This document shows positions 1 through 8,867 of a DNA stretch of 64,000 bases, in pieces. Source of the stretch: Bdellovibrio bacteriovorus. GTDB taxonomy: Bacteria; Bdellovibrionota; Bdellovibrionia; Bdellovibrionales; Bdellovibrionaceae. Each line of letters opens with the position of its first letter. Within the stretch, counting starts at the first letter, position 1. The notes beneath the pieces are model-generated. The model did no database searches and was not told the DNA's origin. It saw only the letters and a list, made by a program, of their open reading frames with translations. Both the position numbers and the translations under genes were made by a program. Location of the stretch: NCBI RefSeq assembly GCF_001592735.1, contig NZ_LUKE01000006.1:1-64000 (forward strand), written 5' to 3'.

Positions 1-346
1 AGATTGGGTTTTTTTTTGCCTCGGGCTCCTGCCCTCAACCCTTTTGAGCCTTTTTTTCTCTTCGAACGAAGAACGTCTCTTATAAGCTTTTTGCTGAAGG
101 CATAGAAAATAGCCACCATAAAATTCTAAGGCTCTTGTGCTTGGGGTTTTAAGAAACGATAGACGAGTTACCACCGATGCGGTTCTGCGACGTGTCGGTT
201 GCCGATCGTTGTGAGGCAATTTTTTACTTTCGAATTAATTGGACTAAGCCAATTTAAAAAACGTAATGCATGTGCAAGCTAATTACTTTGACCCACTAAC
301 TAATTCTTGAAATCATCTTCTTCATCTACATTTAAGAGGGGGAGCG
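1..346. other. Intergenic leader region, no gene seen
   Basis: No convincing coding frame was found on either strand. The first 70 bases are rich in T-runs and may be the end of a neighbouring transcription unit outside the window. The part just before the first gene is AT-rich and ends in a purine-rich ribosome binding site (gagggggagcg) in front of the ATG at 347, so the promoter of that gene should lie here, but no clear -35/-10 pair stands out. Confidence 0.4.
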
Positions 347-1267
347 ATGAGAACTTGGGGGATGGTTTTCGGGGTCTTGATTTGTGCGCAAGGGTTCGCG
401 CAAGAGAGTACGACTTCTTTGTCCGTGGCTGATGTGACTCCCGCGGCGGCGGCTTCTTCGGTGATGCCGGTCAACGAGGTGAAAACTTCTCCGTGGAAAA
501 TGACCTTGGCTTCTGAAAATTATAGCTATGAAGCCGATCAACGAAACTTTGAGTCTGCGCCTGTTATTTCTTACAACTGGCTTGGCGTTCGATATGCTCC
601 GACCAAACTTTGGGAGTTGGAGCTGCGTCAGCAATTTCAATTCGTTTCAAATCGTGAACACCTTGGTGCGCGCGATACTCGTCTTCATGCTAAATCTTCA
701 TTAGAGATCGCCGAAACGGTTTTAAGAGCGGCTCTTCGTCCGAATGGATTCCTAGGCTCAAGTATGGCGCTTTTTGAAATGCGCTATTACGCTCCCACGG
801 ATAATGTGGCGCAAGAGAATCATGAACTGGGACGTTTGCGTGCCGATGCTTACGTTGAGTGGATGATGAGTCCGAAGTTTACGATTGCCGGTTATTTTTC
901 TCCGCGTGTTTTGTTTAATAGCGCGGACAATCCAAACAAGGCCGTGGGGGCAGATGCAGAGTACTATCAGCTGCGAACCGCCCCTTATTTTTTATATAGC
1001 ATCGATGACCACTGGCAGCCATACTATGCTTATCACTTTGTTGGTAAATCTAGCAGTGCCCAGCGCGGGAATTGGGATCCGGATATGGCCAATGTCGGTG
1101 CCCATGAGGCTGGCTTAAATATTTATTATGGTGCTTTTTATATTAACCCGGCGTTGTTAAGCGAAACGAATTTGGATGATGGCGGCGGATCTATTTTGAC
1201 GGATGATTCACGGGCCTTTTCATACGAAAATATCAGCTATAACTTCAATGTGTATGCGGTGTTTTAA
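347..1267 (+). CDS. Exported outer-membrane beta-barrel-like protein
   Basis: The 306-residue product starts with a signal peptide (about residues 1-18, ending at an AQE-type cleavage site) and then a short Ala/Ser-rich stretch. From about residue 50 to the end it shows alternating polar and aromatic residues with many Tyr, Trp and Phe, for example repeated short segments ending in aromatic residues and a C-terminal Phe, which is typical of outer-membrane beta-barrels. No family could be named with certainty. The ATG is preceded by a strong purine-rich ribosome binding site. It stands alone: the next gene is 111 bases away. Confidence 0.7.
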   Translation: MRTWGMVFGVLICAQGFAQESTTSLSVADVTPAAAASSVMPVNEVKTSPWKMTLASENYSYEADQRNFESAPVISYNWLGVRYAPTKLWELELRQQFQFVSNREHLGARDTRLHAKSSLEIAETVLRAALRPNGFLGSSMALFEMRYYAPTDNVAQENHELGRLRADAYVEWMMSPKFTIAGYFSPRVLFNSADNPNKAVGADAEYYQLRTAPYFLYSIDDHWQPYYAYHFVGKSSSAQRGNWDPDMANVGAHEAGLNIYYGAFYINPALLSETNLDDGGGSILTDDSRAFSYENISYNFNVYAVF

Positions 1268-1378
1268 CGGCCCACAAACGCCATTATTGTTAGCCTGATC
1301 AGATCTTAAACAGTCTCAGAGCTTCATCTGCGAGGAACAGCAAGAAGGCCCAGCGCCTCTTTTGCATGATTCCTCAAT

Positions 1379-2119
1379 ATGAAGCTCTTTGTATTTTTAT
1401 TCGCATTTATATCTATCACCATAACCGACGCCAAGGCCGACCGTGCTGAGGGACTGGCTTCTCGTATGCAAGAAGCCGACGGAAAAACTTTTGCGGTGAT
1501 GGGACCAAATTGTTTTGCGACCGCAATGAAAGTTTCCGGAGTTACCTCCTCGTACCGAGGAATGGATGCTAAAGAATTTGCAGTTATTCAAAAAAACTTT
1601 TGTCATAAGATAGACCAACCTCAACCCGGGGACATCGGAGTTTTTGAAACACCAGGTTTTGGATTTATTCATGCGTATGTTTTTGTTTCTAGCGACACGG
1701 GCATGCAAAAGCCTGGTGTTGATTACAATGGAAAAACGCCCATCTCATTTCAATCCTTAGAGAGCATTAATTATACTTACTTAGCCTCTCCTGAATGTCG
1801 TCGGTATTCTAAAGACATTTCAGAGTGCATGAATGCTCATTACTATGTACGATGTGAAAATTATGTGAGGCACTTAAGAAAAATCAATCCGGTTCTAGAG
1901 GACCAAGTACAAGCCATAGAAAAAAGTATGGATCTGCTTTTAGAAGGCGATAACTGGGGCCCCTCACAAGTACGACTTTCCCAGCAGGTGCAAGAGCAGG
2001 TTTTACAACTGCGGGGTCTAATGCCCACAGAAGAAAATAGCTCTTGGCAAAAGTTTGTGCGTGCTCGACAGGTCAGCTTAGAAAAGCAGGCCCAGTTCTT
2101 CATGCTTAAATCACAATAA
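1379..2119 (+). CDS. Secreted protein with NlpC/P60-like cysteine-peptidase pattern
   Basis: The product has 246 residues and an N-terminal signal peptide (about residues 1-20). The segment around residue 46 (GPNCFATA) followed by PGDIGVF near residue 80 and FIHAYVFV near residue 95 has the order Cys, 'PGD' strand, His seen in NlpC/P60 and related papain-fold peptidases and amidases. This is inferred from the pattern, not a proven hit. The C-terminal half is mostly helical and Gln/Glu-rich, with several Cys pairs. A periplasmic or secreted role in cutting peptidoglycan peptides is possible. It could also be an inactive relative or an unrelated secreted protein. Confidence 0.65.
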   Translation: MKLFVFLFAFISITITDAKADRAEGLASRMQEADGKTFAVMGPNCFATAMKVSGVTSSYRGMDAKEFAVIQKNFCHKIDQPQPGDIGVFETPGFGFIHAYVFVSSDTGMQKPGVDYNGKTPISFQSLESINYTYLASPECRRYSKDISECMNAHYYVRCENYVRHLRKINPVLEDQVQAIEKSMDLLLEGDNWGPSQVRLSQQVQEQVLQLRGLMPTEENSSWQKFVRARQVSLEKQAQFFMLKSQ

Positions 2120-2167
2120 AATAATTAATTTAGAAATTAGTAAACAGAATCTTAGATGTCAGATTTT

Positions 2168-2195
2168 AAAGAAAGGCCCACGAGATATGTGGGCC
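2168..2195 (-). terminator. Rho-independent terminator of the hydrolase operon
   Basis: A 7-base-pair stem (ggcccac / gtgggcc) with a 7-base loop lies 16 bases past the stop of the leftward gene at 2211. Read on the minus strand the stem is followed by TTTCTTT, as expected for an intrinsic terminator. It may also slow transcription arriving from the rightward gene. Confidence 0.65.
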
Positions 2196-2210
2196 TGGTG
2201 GAACAATCCT

Positions 2211-3236
2211 CTATATTTGCTTAACAAAAACTTTCCAGAATGCCTCAAAGTCTTCAATAAAAGGCATATGGCCTAAGCCTTTTAGAGTGATCAGTTTTGA
2301 TTTTGGAATCATTTTGGCAACCGTTTGGCTCATCACCGGGTAATTGCCCATTTTGTTTTTAATGTCTTCGGGCGCCCAAGCTTTGCCAATCGCGGTACGA
2401 TCGCGATCGCCAATAATTAAAACCGTCGGCGCTTTAAGATTCTTAAATTCATAATACACGGGTTGAGTGAAGATCATGTCAGAGGTGAGGGCCGCATTCC
2501 AAGCAATCACCGGATAATCGGGTCCTTGCACCCAGCCCGTTGGGATCTCTAACCATTTGTCATAGTCTGACTTCCATTTGCCGTCGTAATAGCTTTCAAG
2601 CTGATACTGTTTTACTTTTTCAGCGTTGCTCGCAAGCTCAGCTTTATAGCCATCATCCACTGAACGGTAAGATGTCATCGTCTTCCAGTCTTCCAGACCA
2701 ATAGGGTTGACCAAGAAAAGCTTGGTGACGCTATCGGGATACATTAATGCAAATCTTGTCGCGACCATGCCGCCCATGGAATGGCCTAAGACAAAGTATT
2801 TTTCGACACCCAGGCTGTTTAATAGATTTTTCGTATTTAAAGCCAAGGTTTGAAAACTGTATTGATAGTTTTTTGGTTTTGATGATTTTCCAAAGCCGAT
2901 TTGGTCGGGAACGATCACTCGATAACCTTCTTGGTTTAGACCCAAGATCAACTGTTCAAAGTAAGCTCCGGGAAAGTTTTTCCCGTGCAGCATCACGATG
3001 ACCTTTGCTGAAGGACGTCCGGCTGGGATATCCATATAGGCCATCTTTAAATCTTGTTCTTGTGAACGGAAGTTAAAAAACTTCACCGGGAAAGGGTATT
3101 GGTATTGAGTCAGCTCGGCATCAAAGCCGACCTTGCTGCCGACTTTGTTTTCGGCAGAGGCTTTTTTAAATTCTTCTTTTGGAGTTGTGGCGCAAGCGGT
3201 GAGGGCCAGGGTGAGAATCAAAAGATGTTTCTTCAC
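2211..3236 (-). CDS. Alpha/beta-hydrolase lipoprotein
   Basis: The 341-residue product has a lipoprotein signal peptide with a lipobox (LTAC, Cys at about 15). The body is an alpha/beta-hydrolase: oxyanion-region HGKNFPG near residue 85, VIVPDQIGFGKSSKP near 112-125, the nucleophile elbow GHSMGG near 150, an acid in GDRDR near 275 and the catalytic His in GLGHMPF near 323. The substrate is unknown; the family covers esterases, lipases, haloalkane dehalogenases and C-C hydrolases. It should be anchored in the envelope. It is the second gene of a leftward pair with the gene at 3248, 11 bases away. Confidence 0.85.
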   Translation of the reverse strand: MKKHLLILTLALTACATTPKEEFKKASAENKVGSKVGFDAELTQYQYPFPVKFFNFRSQEQDLKMAYMDIPAGRPSAKVIVMLHGKNFPGAYFEQLILGLNQEGYRVIVPDQIGFGKSSKPKNYQYSFQTLALNTKNLLNSLGVEKYFVLGHSMGGMVATRFALMYPDSVTKLFLVNPIGLEDWKTMTSYRSVDDGYKAELASNAEKVKQYQLESYYDGKWKSDYDKWLEIPTGWVQGPDYPVIAWNAALTSDMIFTQPVYYEFKNLKAPTVLIIGDRDRTAIGKAWAPEDIKNKMGNYPVMSQTVAKMIPKSKLITLKGLGHMPFIEDFEAFWKVFVKQI

Positions 3237-3247
3237 GAGTAAAATCC

Positions 3248-3706
3248 TTATTTCTGTGGTTTGGCGGCCGAAGGGCGATTTAAATCATTCATCGTATAAG
3301 TACGACCGATTTCAAAGACTTTGTTTTTGGATTTGATATCAAACAGACTGGCCTGAATGATAATTCCGGGATTTTCATCATCCGGCAAATCCATCACTTC
3401 AAGTTCTAAAAATGAAGAGCCGTCTTTCACTCGATGAAATGTGGGACGATGTTTTCCCATCAAGGCTTTAGCTAAAGTGGAATTCATACGCAACTCCACG
3501 GTCGCGATGGAGTTCCATTCTTTGGGTAACTGACCTTCTTTGTTTAGTTGCGCAAAGTCTTCATCAATCATGCGAGTGAGTTGTTGAGCGGGAGTGAGCT
3601 GCGAACAAAACTCTGTCTTTTGAGTTTCAAATTCATCTTTAAAAACAACGACACCAAAAGCCACAGCAACAAGGATGATCGTTGCACCTATAAATTTGTA
3701 GACCAT
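3248..3706 (-). CDS. Small membrane-anchored protein of unknown function
   Basis: The product has 152 residues with one N-terminal membrane segment (about residues 4-22) followed by a soluble, probably periplasmic domain with one Cys near residue 34. No family was recognised. The start has a purine-rich site upstream (gaggacc before the ATG). It lies 11 bases upstream of the hydrolase lipoprotein and is probably co-transcribed, so it may assist that enzyme, but this rests on location only. Confidence 0.6.
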   Translation of the reverse strand: MVYKFIGATIILVAVAFGVVVFKDEFETQKTEFCSQLTPAQQLTRMIDEDFAQLNKEGQLPKEWNSIATVELRMNSTLAKALMGKHRPTFHRVKDGSSFLELEVMDLPDDENPGIIIQASLFDIKSKNKVFEIGRTYTMNDLNRPSAAKPQK

Positions 3707-3950
3707 GCGAGGTCCTCCATCTTTATCTATTATGGCGCAAAAAAAGGCTTCGGGTCATGAGAATTTAAAGAAATCTAACACCTTGAAATTCCAGGTAAAA
3801 GCGCTGCCAAGGGCGGCACTCTGTCGACAATTTAGACAGTCTTGTGGGGCTCTAGGGTATTCTTTATAGGGGTAAAATTCATGTGTTTTCAGCTAGTTAG
3901 GGGGTTGTGAAAAGACTGGCACCGAGATTGGAAGTAAGAAGTTCGAAGAG

Positions 3951-5096
3951 GTGTTTATGTTTACCTTTACTAGAGCTGCAACATTGTCATTTTTAATTGG
4001 GCTTTACGTCGGCTGTTCGCCGGTGAAGTTCAATTTGGACGATAGTAAATGTAAAGAAAACGGCTGTATCGTGGTTGATGGGAAATATTCTTTTAATTAC
4101 TCAGCGACGGCGGGCTATGGCAAAGTCGACATCCTTATTGTTAATGACAACTCGGCTTCAATGTCTTTTGAACAAGCTCGCTTGGCTCCGCGCTTTGCGA
4201 ATTTTATTGGTGATCTTGATTCAAGAAATATCGACTATCGTATCGGAATGACGACGACGGATGTCTCTGGTACCGGGCCTTTGCAAGGCGGAAACCTGAT
4301 CTCTTTTGGTGGGAATCCTTATTTAACTCCTAAAATTTCTAATCGCGTGGCTTTATTTAACCAGGAAATCCAACGCCCGGAAACTTTGGCGTGTGAGAAA
4401 TTTATCGCGGATTGGATTCGTAATAATGGTGGCAGTGCGAGTGCAACGAATCGTCCCGGATATGCGGCCGCTTACGCGCAGAACTGTCCTTCAGGGGATG
4501 AACGCGGCATTTACGCGGCAAACTTAGTAGTAAAAAATAATCCAAATAGCTTCATCCGTTCGGATGCTCATTTAGCCGTTATTGTAGTTTCGGATGAAGA
4601 TGAACGCAGCGGTCTTTATGGCAATCAAGGATACTATTTAGAAGATTATGACCAGCCAGGTACTTTAGTTAATAACGTAAAAAACACGTTGGGTGCAGAT
4701 AAGTACAATTCATTCAGCGTGCACGCGGTGGTGGTGAAAGACCAAGCTTGCTTGAATCAACAAAACTCGCAAATTCTTGATGGTTATGCGCCGACGGCGG
4801 GGCTTGTCTCCGGCAGCATCGGCACCGTTTACCTGACATTCCCAAATGCGGGATGGGGTAAGGTTGCGGATATTTGTTCTAGCGATTACACATCTCAATT
4901 GGGTCAAATCCGTTCTAAAATCACGGATAACATCAAAGACATTCTTTTAAGCTGTTCGAACCCACAAGAGCTTGTTGTTACGGTGAATGGCAGCAACGTG
5001 GGTTTCACGACTTCGGGTAAAACGGTGAAGTTGAATTCCGCATTAACGCCCGGTACGACTGTGAATCTTTCTTATAAATGTACTAGCCTTGACTAA
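3951..5096 (+). CDS. Lipoprotein with von Willebrand factor A-like domain
   Basis: The 381-residue product carries a lipoprotein signal (lipobox ending YVGC, Cys near residue 22). From about residue 60 it has VDILIVNDNSASM, which fits the DxSxS metal-ion-dependent adhesion motif of von Willebrand A domains. A later TTTDVSG and VVSDEDERSG near residues 98 and 208 supply candidate third and fourth metal ligands. The domain is enlarged by an insert of about 80 residues rich in Asn and Gly. The last 45 residues (VTVNGSNVGFTTSGKTV) look like a small beta-sandwich. A surface or periplasmic binding role is likely; the partner is unknown. It is a single gene with about 240 bases of upstream non-coding DNA. 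Confidence 0.8.
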   Translation: MFMFTFTRAATLSFLIGLYVGCSPVKFNLDDSKCKENGCIVVDGKYSFNYSATAGYGKVDILIVNDNSASMSFEQARLAPRFANFIGDLDSRNIDYRIGMTTTDVSGTGPLQGGNLISFGGNPYLTPKISNRVALFNQEIQRPETLACEKFIADWIRNNGGSASATNRPGYAAAYAQNCPSGDERGIYAANLVVKNNPNSFIRSDAHLAVIVVSDEDERSGLYGNQGYYLEDYDQPGTLVNNVKNTLGADKYNSFSVHAVVVKDQACLNQQNSQILDGYAPTAGLVSGSIGTVYLTFPNAGWGKVADICSSDYTSQLGQIRSKITDNIKDILLSCSNPQELVVTVNGSNVGFTTSGKTVKLNSALTPGTTVNLSYKCTSLD

Positions 5097-5240
5097 AAAA
5101 TCCTAAGGGATCAACAGGGTGTTGCTGCTTACAGTGGCATCTTCTAAGATTGATCCTCTCGATTTGAGACGTTTCTTTTTTAATTAACAAATTAGTTTAG
5201 ATCGCCTTTAGTCCGGGAAATCATTTCCGATACCTTAGTC

Positions 5241-5942
5241 ATGGGCATGTTAGACAGATACAAAAAAAAGGGCGGCTTTTATCAACTTCTCCAATTGCTG
5301 GAGACTTCTCCGACAGCCAAGCGCGAGCAATTCCTCAAATTAATTGAGGCAGAAAGCCCGGCTTGGGAAGAAGCTTTGCGTAAGCGCGTGCTGACAGTAA
5401 ATCGCGTGTATGGGTGGGAGTCACAATATCTTGTAGAGATCTTTTCGCGCATCCAGCCATTAACTTTGGCAAATGCCCTGCACGGAAGTCCTCAAGAACA
5501 GGTCGATCAGCTTTTAGGTTGTTTACCCCCAATTTCAAAACGTAAGATCACCGATCTGATGGCAGAGTCAAATCCTTCACCGGGTGAGAAATCTAGCTGT
5601 ATCGTGCGTCTGCTTTCAGAAGTGCGGGGCTTTGTATCTCAAGGAATCATTCGTTTAGAAAAAGTGGACCCCGAACTTCATGTCCCAGAAAATATTGAAG
5701 AGGTGCTTAATGCTAGCGGCTTTGCCGTGCCATCATTTGAGTATGAGACAGGCAAAAAAGATTCCGCACCGCATGTTGCAGCTGAACCTGAACCGGGCGC
5801 GTCGCCGGCCCATGCAGCGATGTTACAAGAAAATGAATTCTTAAAACGTAAAGTGAACCAGCTCGTCGCGGAAGTGAATACGTTGAAAAACGAAAATTCG
5901 ATTCTTAAAGACAAACTGTCTCAAATTAAGAAAATTGCGTGA
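5241..5942 (+). CDS. FliG-C-like helical protein with C-terminal coiled coil
   Basis: The product has 233 residues and no signal peptide, so it is cytoplasmic. Residues about 70-145 (LVEIFSRIQPLTLANALHG, then 'QLLGCLPPISKRKITDLM', then a helix ending GIIRLEK) follow the helix pattern of the FliG middle or C-terminal domain, in which an ALKG turn is followed by a mixed helix and an 'eeGeI' end. This is pattern reading and therefore weak. The last 40 residues form a clear coiled coil (ENEFLKRKVNQLVAEVNTLK). A second in-frame ATG lies 6 bases downstream at 5247. There is no flagellar gene next to it. Confidence 0.7.
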   Translation: MGMLDRYKKKGGFYQLLQLLETSPTAKREQFLKLIEAESPAWEEALRKRVLTVNRVYGWESQYLVEIFSRIQPLTLANALHGSPQEQVDQLLGCLPPISKRKITDLMAESNPSPGEKSSCIVRLLSEVRGFVSQGIIRLEKVDPELHVPENIEEVLNASGFAVPSFEYETGKKDSAPHVAAEPEPGASPAHAAMLQENEFLKRKVNQLVAEVNTLKNENSILKDKLSQIKKIA

Positions 5943-6053
5943 TCATTATTTCCGGAAATGTGTCGAGCGATTAGACGAAAGTACTTTTCGCTTAACCTAG
6001 GCTAGATCCAAGTCGATAGACCTTTTGTAGCTCGTTATAGCACAAGAGGATAT

Positions 6054-7763
6054 ATGACATCAAAGATTAGCATCGCTGTGGGCGTTCTGTTATCTATTTC
6101 ATTAGTGGCTAAAGCCGAAGACGTTGAGTCTGAATTTTATCGCGAACTGGCAGCACGATCTGGTGTGAAAATGGAGCAGCCGGCGGCCCGCGGAATTTTT
6201 TCCAGTCCCCCATCTGATGGATTAAGTCTTGGTGATATCTCTCCGGGATGTGACCCACGACGTTTTGAAGACAGTGTCATCGGGAAAAAAATCAGCAATA
6301 AGCAATATTACAGCTTAGCGAAAAAATATTTCGAAAAGTGTGGGGCCGAATTAAGTGCCCATGGCTCCAAAGGCCTGATGGGTTTACTTAAGTTTTCATA
6401 CGTGAATTATCCATTTTTACAAAATCCTTTGATAAAGAAAGTACAGCTTAAAATAGACGGGGCGATCATCCCGGGGATTTTGGCGTTGAAGGCCGATCCA
6501 CGTCCACGTCCATTTGTGATTGTTCGTTGTGGAGTTTTCTGTTCAGCAGATGAAGGCACGTCGATGAAAAGTTTCATGATGCATTTGTTTGATCAATCTC
6601 CTTTTAACGTTCTACTGATTGCCAATCAGACGGGTGAAGATTATGTCACTACGAATGGCAAAGTCAGCATGGGCGGATGGACGGAAGGGTATGAGACCCT
6701 AGCTGTGGGTAAGTGGTTGATTGAAAAGTCTGAATACCGAGATCGTATATCAAGCTTACATATGATGGGTATCAGCTTGGGTGGAAATGGGGCCGTGATT
6801 GGGGCGGCGTTCAATGATAAATACTATTTAGATAATGGTCGTAAGGTCTTTAACTCGGTCACGGCGATTTGTCCGGTGGTCACATTGCGTCCCACCTTGG
6901 ACTATCTTTACGGTAACGGTTTAGTGGGCGTGGTGTTTTCGGAAATGACACGTAAACATTTTAAAAATACACGCTACGCCGTCAAAGATGTTCCAGAGCT
7001 TTTAACAGATGATAAGATTCCTTGGGCGGCCCGCAGTATGCCGGCCTTTATTGGAACCTTGGGATCAGCGGCCCTGAATAAACGGGGCGTGGCAAGTACC
7101 CCGGATTCATTCTTTAAGAGCAATAACTTTTGGAACCTAAAAGAAGAAGTAAAAACTCCCTTGATGCTGTGGGCATCAAAAGATGACATTGTCGTAAATG
7201 AAAAAATTAATACGGCGGTTGTTGCCTCAAATAGTGTTTATGAGAAATCAGATTACGTCGGGGCGATCAGCGTTCCTTATGGCACGCACTGTGCGTTTTC
7301 GACAGCTTATGGGGACCAAGCTTCTGCGGCTCTTCTAAGAAGTTTTGTTCTTAATAACAGCCCAGAATTTATAGACTCTTATGACACCAAACAGTCACAA
7401 ACTTGGACATTTGGTTTTGATAAGATGAGTTCATCAGTGCAGCATCTAAATCAAAAGTGGACTTTTGTAGCCAACCAAAAGTTAGTGAAAGTTGATTTTA
7501 AACTCTTCTTAAGTAAGGCGGACAATTCTTGTGCGGTCGGACCTCAAAAGGCAACGTCGGCAGTTTGTTTCCAGACGAAAACTCGTTGGGTTTCGATCTC
7601 GGCCTTAAAAGATTTGGGTGCTCGTGTACCAAAGACGGACATTGAAGCGCAAGCTCTGTCGCGAGAGTTTAACACCAAGGTGGAATTTAGAGTGAAAACC
7701 GGCCCTCTTAATGGTACCAATAAATCAGACTTCTTTATGACGTGGAGAAACCATTTTGAATGA
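6054..7763 (+). CDS. Exported alpha/beta-hydrolase-type protein
   Basis: The 569-residue product has a signal peptide (about residues 1-21). The middle contains an alpha/beta-hydrolase fold: RCGVFCSADEG near residue 160 as the oxyanion region, the nucleophile elbow MMGISLGGNG near residue 240, an acid candidate in WASKDDIVV near residue 380 and a His candidate in PYGTHCAF near residue 418. The last 130 residues form an extra beta-rich domain. The enzyme is probably a periplasmic or secreted esterase/peptidase-like hydrolase; the substrate is unknown. Its end overlaps the start of the pyroglutamyl peptidase gene by 8 bases, so the two are translationally linked and may act in the same process. 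Confidence 0.75.
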   Translation: MTSKISIAVGVLLSISLVAKAEDVESEFYRELAARSGVKMEQPAARGIFSSPPSDGLSLGDISPGCDPRRFEDSVIGKKISNKQYYSLAKKYFEKCGAELSAHGSKGLMGLLKFSYVNYPFLQNPLIKKVQLKIDGAIIPGILALKADPRPRPFVIVRCGVFCSADEGTSMKSFMMHLFDQSPFNVLLIANQTGEDYVTTNGKVSMGGWTEGYETLAVGKWLIEKSEYRDRISSLHMMGISLGGNGAVIGAAFNDKYYLDNGRKVFNSVTAICPVVTLRPTLDYLYGNGLVGVVFSEMTRKHFKNTRYAVKDVPELLTDDKIPWAARSMPAFIGTLGSAALNKRGVASTPDSFFKSNNFWNLKEEVKTPLMLWASKDDIVVNEKINTAVVASNSVYEKSDYVGAISVPYGTHCAFSTAYGDQASAALLRSFVLNNSPEFIDSYDTKQSQTWTFGFDKMSSSVQHLNQKWTFVANQKLVKVDFKLFLSKADNSCAVGPQKATSAVCFQTKTRWVSISALKDLGARVPKTDIEAQALSREFNTKVEFRVKTGPLNGTNKSDFFMTWRNHFE

Positions 7764-8367
7764 TCGAGTTTTAGTGACCGGGTTCAAACCTTTCTTGGGT
7801 GAAACTATAAATCCAAGTGAAGTCCTTCTTGAAGAGATCAGGAAGGATTTTGCCGTTTCAAAGAATGTAGATACGTTGGTTTTACCGGTGTCCTTTGGCA
7901 AAGCCTTTGCGGTGCTAGAAGAACAGCTCAACAAAAAATCTTATCGCTATGTGTTTTTGTTAGGGCAAGCGGGTGATCGTGACAAAGTCTGCTTTGAACG
8001 CGTGGGTTTGAACTGGATTGAAACACAGAAGCCTGATGAAGATGGGTTTACCCCGCAGCAGGGGCCGATTGCGGCTCAAGAAGCTCCGGCCCTTTTTTCG
8101 CGCCTTCCGCTAAGTGAGTGGAGTGATGCTTTGCGCGCTCAAGGTTTACCGGTAAAGGTGTCTTTAAGTGCGGGTGGTTATGTGTGTAATCAGGTGTATT
8201 TTAAGGCGCTACAAAAGCTTCAATCCGAGACCGGGGCGGGCGTGGTATTTATTCATGTACCGTATTTGCCCGAGCAGGTGCAAAACAAGGCCCCGGGAAC
8301 TCCCTTCCTGGACCTAGAAACCCAGAAAAAGACCCTCTATTCCGTTTTAAATCGATACGTAAAATAA
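7756..8367 (+). CDS. pcp: Pyroglutamyl-peptidase I (family C15)
   Basis: The 203-residue product removes N-terminal pyroglutamate (5-oxoproline) from peptides in the cytoplasm. The full set of family signatures is present: N-terminal VTGFKPFLGETINPS, GQAGDRDKVCFERVGLN with the catalytic Glu near residue 81, SAGGYVCNQVYF with the catalytic Cys near residue 144, and FIHVPYLPEQ with the catalytic His near residue 166. Length is close to the usual 210-215. It overlaps the upstream hydrolase gene by 8 bases. In a predator it may help to recycle prey peptides, which is inference. Confidence 0.92.
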   Translation: MNDRVLVTGFKPFLGETINPSEVLLEEIRKDFAVSKNVDTLVLPVSFGKAFAVLEEQLNKKSYRYVFLLGQAGDRDKVCFERVGLNWIETQKPDEDGFTPQQGPIAAQEAPALFSRLPLSEWSDALRAQGLPVKVSLSAGGYVCNQVYFKALQKLQSETGAGVVFIHVPYLPEQVQNKAPGTPFLDLETQKKTLYSVLNRYVK

Positions 8368-8368
8368 T

Positions 8369-8398
8369 TTGAACCCGGCACCCGCCGCCTTCGTCTAA
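8369..8398 (+). promoter_or_regulatory. ECF-sigma-type promoter
   Basis: TTGAACCC (8369-8376) and CGTCTAA (8392-8398) are spaced by 15 bases. This matches the general form of group-IV (ECF) promoters, with a GAAC core at -35 and CGTC at -10. It lies directly after the stop of pcp and 20 bases before the start of the Spy-like gene, in front of an operon that itself encodes an ECF sigma factor, so autoregulation is likely. The match is seen in the sequence; the use by this sigma factor is inferred. Confidence 0.7.
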
Positions 8399-8418
8399 AG
8401 AGGCAAATTGGAGGAACA

Positions 8419-8853
8419 ATGAAACTTTCAAGGCTTATCATGGTTCTTATCGCCACAACCGGAATTTCAAGCACCGCCCTAGCTCGTGGGGAGGGTCGTG
8501 GCGGCGAACACGGGCACGGACGAGATGAACTGGCGATCGAAAAGCAGTTCAGCATGGAAAAACTTAAAAAACTGGATCTTACAAAAGAACAAAAAGAGAA
8601 GTTAAAAGATCTGCGCGAAGCCCATAAAAATGATGCTGAAAAATTGCGTGAAGAACTTAAAGCCGCCAAGAAAAGTTTCAAAGAAGCTTTGCGCTCTAAC
8701 GCCAGCAAAGAGGACGTGGTGAAATTGTACGAAGCGATGATGGGTAAAAAACTCCAAGTGGGAAAAGCCCGCATCACGGGGCTGTTGGAAGCTCGTGAGG
8801 TTTTAACGCCCGCGCAACGTGAAAAGCTCTTTGAAAATAAAGAAAAAGAATAA
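8419..8853 (+). CDS. Spy/CpxP/CnrX-like periplasmic sensor protein
   Basis: The 144-residue product has a signal peptide (about residues 1-22) followed by a Gly/His-rich stretch (RGEGRGGEHGHGRDE) that could bind metal. The rest is helical and highly charged, with LDLTKEQKEKLKDLR near residue 55 and LTPAQREKLFE near residue 131, both LTxxQ-type motifs of the Spy/CpxP/heavy-metal-sensor superfamily. It acts in the periplasm. It is the first gene of an operon with an ECF sigma factor and a small membrane protein, the same layout as CnrX with CnrH and CnrY. It probably senses envelope stress or metal and feeds into the sigma factor. Confidence 0.8.
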   Translation: MKLSRLIMVLIATTGISSTALARGEGRGGEHGHGRDELAIEKQFSMEKLKKLDLTKEQKEKLKDLREAHKNDAEKLREELKAAKKSFKEALRSNASKEDVVKLYEAMMGKKLQVGKARITGLLEAREVLTPAQREKLFENKEKE

Positions 8854-8867
8854 GGATTTGAGGTTAG

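Noticed and set aside
332-640. 102-codon open frame on the minus strand over the first barrel gene
   Set aside because: It lies antisense to a clear exported protein, has a very basic low-complexity product and no ribosome binding site.
5108-5156. GGATCAA/TTGATCC inverted repeat after the vWA lipoprotein gene as terminator
   Set aside because: The arms are 35 bases apart with no T-run after the second one, so a terminator role is not supported.
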